Assembly (NCBI GenBank): GCA_050248495.1
Contig: JBFWSG010000013.1
Span: forward strand, 1-64,000
Source: DASYDU01 sp050248495
GTDB taxonomy: Bacteria > Planctomycetota > Planctomycetia > Pirellulales > Lacipirellulaceae
DNA length: 64,000 bases
Reading direction: 5' to 3'
The translations under genes were made by a program, and so were the position numbers. A model generated the notes under the pieces. The model did not search any database. It worked only from the letters and a program-made list of their open reading frames with translations, and was not told the origin of the DNA. Numbering within the stretch: the stretch's first letter is position 1; every line of letters begins with the position of its first letter. This document shows positions 60,166-64,000 of this stretch, piece by piece.

Positions 60166-61062
60166 GGCAGTGGTTCGCAGCTCGGCGGCGGCGCCGCTGC
60201 TGGTCCGCCCGGTCCAAGCGACGACGCGGTTGAAGTGCAGGCGGACCTCGTCGGCCGTGGCCCGGCGAACGCCTTCCACCAGGCACGCGGGCTCATTCTC
60301 CTGCTGACCGCGGCGCATGATCTCCTCGAGCGATGTCCCCGGTGGGACCGAAAAAGTGGCCTGGTTGATGATCTGATTGCCGGCGTCCAGTTCCGGAACG
60401 ATGAAGTGGCAGGTTGCCCCGAACGTCAGCATTCGATTGGCGTGTGCGTCTTGATAGGGGTTCATTCCCGGAAAGCTCGGCAGCAGTCCGTGGTGCAGGT
60501 TGATGATGCGACCACCCGCATACTTCCAGCAGCTCTTGGCGGGCAGCACGCGCATGTAGCGGGCCAGCACGATAAAGTCCACCGCGTGTTCATCGCACAG
60601 CTCAATCATTCGGTCGTCGTCGGGGGCCCCCTTTTCGTCGCCGATGTTTGACCAGGGAACTCCAAACTCTTCTGATAAGTGGCGGCAATTGTCGCGGTTG
60701 GCAATCAAGAGCTCGACCTGGGCGTTCACCGTGTCCGCCTGGATGGACTGCAACAGCGCCCGCGCAGTCTCCGGCCGATAGGTGACGCAGATCGCCAGCC
60801 GCGGTTTGCGACCGATAATGTCCGGACTCCACGTACGAATTGACAGCCCCGTCTTCTGTGCCACGGATTGCAGCTCGTCGCGTAGCGTGGCCACATGTTG
60901 CGGCGAAATATCGACTCGCGTCAGCATCGAAAAGACCGACTGCTCGTCGTGGTCATACATCTGAATCTCGGCGATGTTGGCACCCAATCGCGTCACCGAA
61001 TGAACGATCGGATCAGCCAGCCCGCGATTGTCGGGCCCCACGGCGGTGATTACTAGTTGCAT
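60088..61062 (-). CDS. purU: Formyltetrahydrofolate deformylase with extended C-terminus
   Basis: A 324-residue protein; ATG 61062. Residues 1-90 form an ACT domain (QLVITAVGPDNRGLADPIVH). Residues about 95-285 are the formyltransferase-fold hydrolase (LARYMRVLPAKSCWKYAGGR, IINLHHGLLPSFPGMNPYQD with the catalytic Asn-His, ATCHFIVPELDAGNQIINQA). PurU releases formate and recycles tetrahydrofolate. It is often clustered with sox/gbc genes in other bacteria, which fits the sox operon in this window. The last about 40 residues (GRTSSGAAAELR...) look unconserved and overlap the 3' end of the convergent dimethylformamidase-like gene, so the original stop may have been lost. Confidence 0.9.
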   Translation of the reverse strand: MQLVITAVGPDNRGLADPIVHSVTRLGANIAEIQMYDHDEQSVFSMLTRVDISPQHVATLRDELQSVAQKTGLSIRTWSPDIIGRKPRLAICVTYRPETARALLQSIQADTVNAQVELLIANRDNCRHLSEEFGVPWSNIGDEKGAPDDDRMIELCDEHAVDFIVLARYMRVLPAKSCWKYAGGRIINLHHGLLPSFPGMNPYQDAHANRMLTFGATCHFIVPELDAGNQIINQATFSVPPGTSLEEIMRRGQQENEPACLVEGVRRATADEVRLHFNRVVAWTGRTSSGAAAELRTTASAHGSRHAEVVQHVADERRPAGIGV

Positions 61063-61418
61063 GGGAATATCTGATGACTTGCATTTTCGCTTGATCTTGG
61101 AGCCAAACTACGCAACGCTTGCTCCTTGCCTCCATTCTTTAATCCACAGCGCAGGGCTGCCATTCGGAAGCATGCACCGCCGGATTCGTATCTGTATCGA
61201 GCAGCGCGATTGGCGCCTACGCGCAGTTTCTAGGCACGCGCGGTGGCTGGCCGCGGATCCCACACGCGCACTTCTTTCGCTTCGCTGGCAATAATCAACG
61301 ACCACCAATCGGGGCGGAGAGCATCGAAAAGAGTGTTTTGAAATTGCCTGAATGAGGAGAAACATCGGCGAGTCCCGGCGACAATTCCCAATTGCTGATA
61401 CCTGTCCGCTACACCGAT
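61063..61418. other. Non-coding stretch upstream of purU
   Basis: About 355 bases with no supported gene. It includes the upstream region of purU on the minus strand. No convincing promoter hexamers, terminator or RNA gene was found. Confidence 0.4.
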
Positions 61419-61645
61419 TTAGACGTGTAGCTTATCCTTGATGTGAATCGATTTCCGCAATCACTTCTCCGCAGCGTCGAGGTCTCCTTTCTGTTTTGCG
61501 ACCAACACCAAGACTTGATATGCGCTTGATACTTCATTTTCACCTGCCTGTTCTTAGAGCTTGACCGCCTTCAGGCAACGCTCCTGGGCACAATCAAGTT
61601 CCACTCGTTTCGCTGCGTCAACTGCCTGTTTGCAGTAGTCTGAAG
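61419..61645 (-). pseudogene. Decayed TPR-repeat gene fragment
   Basis: One minus-strand frame reads VELDCAQERCLKAVKL, stop, EQAGENEVSSAYQVLVLVAK, QKGDLDAAEK, stop, LRKSIHIKDKL. This matches consecutive TPR repeats of the A-L-x-I-E-E-x-x-G-N / L-G-x-x-x-x-x-R-G-D-L-D-A-A-E-x-W-x-R-K-S-L-x-I type, with two internal stops. The 5' side stops at the edge of the inverted-repeat element at 61646, so that insertion may have truncated the gene. Confidence 0.55.
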
Positions 61646-61749
61646 CTAGAGCCAGTTACAGAACCGGTGTGCCGCTCATGAATACAGTGAATTCGCCGGA
61701 AGACTTGCTTGCGTTGCAGTCGCGAGCGGGGTTCTGTAACTGGTTCTAG
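61646..61749. mobile_element. MITE-like 104-bp element with 20-bp terminal inverted repeats
   Basis: The ends 61646-61665 (CTAGAGCCAGTTACAGAACC) and 61730-61749 (GGTTCTGTAACTGGTTCTAG) are reverse complements at 19 of 20 positions. The 64-base interior has no coding capacity but further pairs (CCGCTC/GAGCGG). Such short non-autonomous elements can be moved by a transposase elsewhere in the genome. A transcriptional hairpin is the alternative reading. Confidence 0.6.
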
Positions 61750-61875
61750 AGAAAATCTGATGTTCGATTCCGTGACATCGCTCATGGCTCTTTTTGGAAC
61801 GGATGATTTTTGGCTGATAAGTGTGATGATTGGTCGACGACTTTGAACCAGTGAGGCACGTCGGCGTTTGGATTG

Positions 61876-63096
61876 TCAACTTGAAAGGCGAATTCTCGCG
61901 CCAAAACAAATGCAAATGAAGGCATACAGAATGGCGAGGGACCCGGGCTCGGGCACCGTCACAAGCATTGCGGCGAAGGAACCCGCGCCGTTGGCCTCCT
62001 CGAAGGCGGCCTTAAAGATGACGAAGTCGGCGTGATCGTTGCGGAAGTCGCCGTTGATGTCGCCCAGGGCGTAGGCTTGCGCCGCTGTCAGGCCAGTCAT
62101 ATCCACATGTTGGCCGCCACGGAACCGGGTCCAATCGTTGACGTTGACGGCACAGTCGCCGTTGATGTCTCCCTGCACGAAGCAGCCGGAAACGTCGAAC
62201 TCGACGACCACCGCGCGATGGTCGGATGGATAAGGTTGAATGGCGATGTCGGTACTGCCATCGTTGGCATTGTAGCCAAGAGTTTGGGCAAGCGATGGTG
62301 TGACGCCATTTCCGGCGTAATAAACGAAGTCAATTCGGTCAAAGACTTCGTCGTCCGGGACATTCGGCGCAGGGTAGCCTGGCGTCCAAGTGAACGCCGG
62401 ATCGGCGACCTCATCCGGCCGCAATTCACGAAAGGCGTCAGTCAAGCCGGCGTTGACGACCGCACTCGAAGCGGGCCAATCGACTTGCATTCCAAAATGC
62501 ATTCCCGCGGCCGCCGCTTCCGACGTCCAGTCGAGATGCGAGGGTTCATTGAAGTCACCGGTAAGAAAGACCGGAACGCCGGTTGCCAGCGCACTCGACA
62601 TGTTGTCCACGAGTGCCGTCGTTGCGGCACCGCGTGTCGCTTGAGCTGCCGCGATTGCCTGGGCCTCGGTCGTGATCAAACCGTCCCGTATGTCGTACGG
62701 CTGGTAAGGGTAGGCTGCCAAATGGACGTCGAACACAAACGCCTCCTGCAGCGGCGCTAGCTGCACCTTCACGCCGTAGGTGAGCGTCTGCACGATCGGA
62801 AAGCGACTTATGATTGCGGTGCTGCCGCCGAGGCTCTGATAGTGGTACCCCAGCGCGCTGGCGATCGCCTGGCCATTGGAACCGCGTTCCTGGATGCCGA
62901 TAATGTCCGCCTGGGCCGTTTGAATCACGCCCACCGTGCGCGACAACGGTCCGGCGTTGGCGCCGCCCAACCAGATGTTGTACGACATCACTCGCAGCGA
63001 CGTGGTCGTCTGGGCCCCAGCGATTGTCCCGGGTCCCGCAGTCAGCCACAGGCACGAAACGAACATGACGCTGTTGAAAACACGATGGATCATCAT
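61876..63096 (-). CDS. Secreted endonuclease/exonuclease/phosphatase with dockerin-like repeat and PEP-CTERM
   Basis: A 406-residue protein. ATG 63096 overlaps the sulfotransferase stop (ATGA), so translation is coupled. The signal peptide is VFNSVMFVSCLWLTAGPGTI, then AGAQ. Residues about 33-310 are an EEP (DNase I/sphingomyelinase-like) domain: RVMSYNIWLGGANAG, IIGIQERG (catalytic Glu), FLTGDFNEPSHLDW (Asp-Asn), FDRIDFVYY and PYPSDHRAVVVEFDV (Asp-His). A dockerin-like pair (GDINGDCAVNVNDWTRF ... GDINGDFRNDHADFVIFKAA) and PEP-CTERM (VPEPGSLAILYAFICICFGA) end it. The substrate may be a phosphodiester or phospholipid. Confidence 0.88.
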   Translation of the reverse strand: MMIHRVFNSVMFVSCLWLTAGPGTIAGAQTTTSLRVMSYNIWLGGANAGPLSRTVGVIQTAQADIIGIQERGSNGQAIASALGYHYQSLGGSTAIISRFPIVQTLTYGVKVQLAPLQEAFVFDVHLAAYPYQPYDIRDGLITTEAQAIAAAQATRGAATTALVDNMSSALATGVPVFLTGDFNEPSHLDWTSEAAAAGMHFGMQVDWPASSAVVNAGLTDAFRELRPDEVADPAFTWTPGYPAPNVPDDEVFDRIDFVYYAGNGVTPSLAQTLGYNANDGSTDIAIQPYPSDHRAVVVEFDVSGCFVQGDINGDCAVNVNDWTRFRGGQHVDMTGLTAAQAYALGDINGDFRNDHADFVIFKAAFEEANGAGSFAAMLVTVPEPGSLAILYAFICICFGARIRLSS

Positions 63097-64000
63097 TCGT
63101 ATCCAAACTCGCGCACAAAAGGTTCGAGGATCGTGAATGCCGGTTCGAGCAATTGCTCGTAATTTCGCCAGCGGCCGATGGCTCGCGTGTAGATCGGTTG
63201 GGCCACGGCTTCGTAGCTGGGGCTTGTGACCTGTTTGACGGCGTTTAGACGCTGCCGGTAGCCGAGAACCTGCTCGTCCCACGGCAAGCCGAGCGTCTCG
63301 AGCGCCCTTCGGGCCTGCGACTCGGCATCGCGGACGGTATCCTCGTAGCGCACTTCGCACCATGGCACTTCGATCGATTGGCGAAACTTCAGCCAGGCGC
63401 TCATGTCGAGAGCATATCGATTGGCAGTACGTGCGATATCAAGGAAGCGCACGCTCACGCTATTGATCGGCAGATAGCGCAAGTAACAGCTCAGCACCAC
63501 GTCGCGCGGATCGCGCAGCGCGACAATCAAGCGAGTCTCGGGGAACACGCGCAGCATCAAGGGAATCGTGAGGTTGTAAGCAGGGTTCTTATCCAAGTGC
63601 ATCCGCTCGCCAATTGACTCACCAAGCAGATACTCCATGCCGGCGAAATACCGCTCACGCCCCACGCGGATTTCGTCGACGCTCAACCGATCGATCAATT
63701 CCCGCAACGGCGAGTTTCCCCGTCTGTACGTGACGGAATGAAACAGCTCGCGACCGACGAAATCGCGCTCTTCCGAACTAACCAGTTCCGGATGTGCATC
63801 GAGCAGTTGCTCCAGGAGCGTCGTGCCGGACCGCGGAAAGCCCGTGAGCAAAGCCGTGCGTCGCGGCGGAAGCGACACGGCCTCCTCCCGCCAGCGACGG
63901 AAATCGTCGCGCGTGATTGCATCAATCAGCTCGCGCATTTGTTCGTGAACTCGGTCGGACGCCTTGAGGCAAGGACCCTCGCTTAAGCGCTGCGACTGCT
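63093..64000 (-). CDS. Sulfotransferase family protein (5' end outside window)
   Basis: The visible 301 residues run from the window edge (open frame, no start) to a TGA at 63093. An ATG at 63938 exists, but the frame continues with conserved-looking sequence to the edge, so the full gene probably has N-terminal TPR repeats as in TPR-sulfotransferases. The 5'-phosphosulfate-binding loop is LLTGFPRSGTTLLEQLLDAH, the 3'-phosphate site is LIVALRDPRDVVLSCYL, and the PAPS-dependent fold continues with WCEVRYEDTVRDAESQARRA. It would transfer sulfate from PAPS to a carbohydrate or protein. Its stop overlaps the EEP-family gene start. Confidence 0.88.
   Translation of the reverse strand, partial: QSQRLSEGPCLKASDRVHEQMRELIDAITRDDFRRWREEAVSLPPRRTALLTGFPRSGTTLLEQLLDAHPELVSSEERDFVGRELFHSVTYRRGNSPLRELIDRLSVDEIRVGRERYFAGMEYLLGESIGERMHLDKNPAYNLTIPLMLRVFPETRLIVALRDPRDVVLSCYLRYLPINSVSVRFLDIARTANRYALDMSAWLKFRQSIEVPWCEVRYEDTVRDAESQARRALETLGLPWDEQVLGYRQRLNAVKQVTSPSYEAVAQPIYTRAIGRWRNYEQLLEPAFTILEPFVREFGYE

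Overview
The window is high-GC DNA from a planctomycete, most likely a Pirellulales/Lacipirellulaceae-type organism. The basis is family content: three DUF1559 pseudopilin-like proteins, nine proteins ending in a PEP-CTERM sorting signal (several with a type-I-dockerin-like DYNGDG...ADYTxWR repeat), a PVC-type CxxCH heme protein fused to DUF1080, an ECF sigma / FecR-LamG pair, a LacI/AraC (XylR-type) regulator, and many Gfo/Idh/MocA and TIM-barrel sugar enzymes. A 100-N gap at 43872-43971 flanked by identical 127-bp copies shows this is a draft scaffold.

Left part (1-4900): the tail of a probable ISAs1-like transposase, a multi-pass membrane protein, a PQQ-propeller protein, an unknown protein, a decayed DUF1559 gene end, and a LysM protein with a clear intrinsic terminator.

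Sugar region (5037-28966): the most interesting part. A GH114-type endo-alpha-1,4-polygalactosaminidase and an oxidoreductase diverge from a GntR/LacI regulator. There follow a sodium:solute symporter, an AraC regulator, a DUF1559 protein, two paralogous PEP-CTERM proteins, a spherulin-4 (GH135-like) hydrolase, a TIM-barrel isomerase, a Gfo/Idh/MocA oxidoreductase, a PIG-L deacetylase, a GlcN6P-deaminase-like (NagB family) protein, a GxGYxYP putative glycoside hydrolase flanked by two cell-surface proteins that share its C-terminal domain, a lipoprotein, a second DUF1559 protein, an ECF sigma factor and a FecR-LamG protein. GH114 and GH135 are both families acting on alpha-1,4-galactosamine/N-acetylgalactosamine polymers. 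Together with a deacetylase and an amino-sugar deaminase homologue, the region reads as a galactosaminogalactan utilisation locus. I infer this; it is not demonstrated.

Methylamine/betaine region (29876-42708, minus strand): one tightly packed operon reading GATase-like/discoidin protein, Rieske oxygenase of the glycine-betaine demethylase type, GltS-like symporter, FAD oxidase, heterotetrameric sarcosine oxidase beta-delta-alpha-gamma, TauE/SafE exporter and a class III aminotransferase. PurU (60088-61062), which recycles tetrahydrofolate and often accompanies sox genes elsewhere, lies about 18 kb beyond the start of this operon. A HlyIII protein sits beside the operon's 3' end.

Right part (42990-64000): a PEP-CTERM protein next to the assembly gap, a XylR-type regulator, a third DUF1559 protein, a 1167-residue protein that is an in-frame fusion of two PEP-CTERM proteins, MmgE/PrpD, an EF-hand lipoprotein, the PVC heme protein, a xylose-isomerase-like enzyme, a Tat-exported LamG/dimethylformamidase-like protein, PurU, a decayed TPR gene beside a MITE-like inverted repeat, a PEP-CTERM exonuclease/endonuclease/phosphatase, and a sulfotransferase running off the right edge. 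No tRNA, rRNA or CRISPR array was seen.
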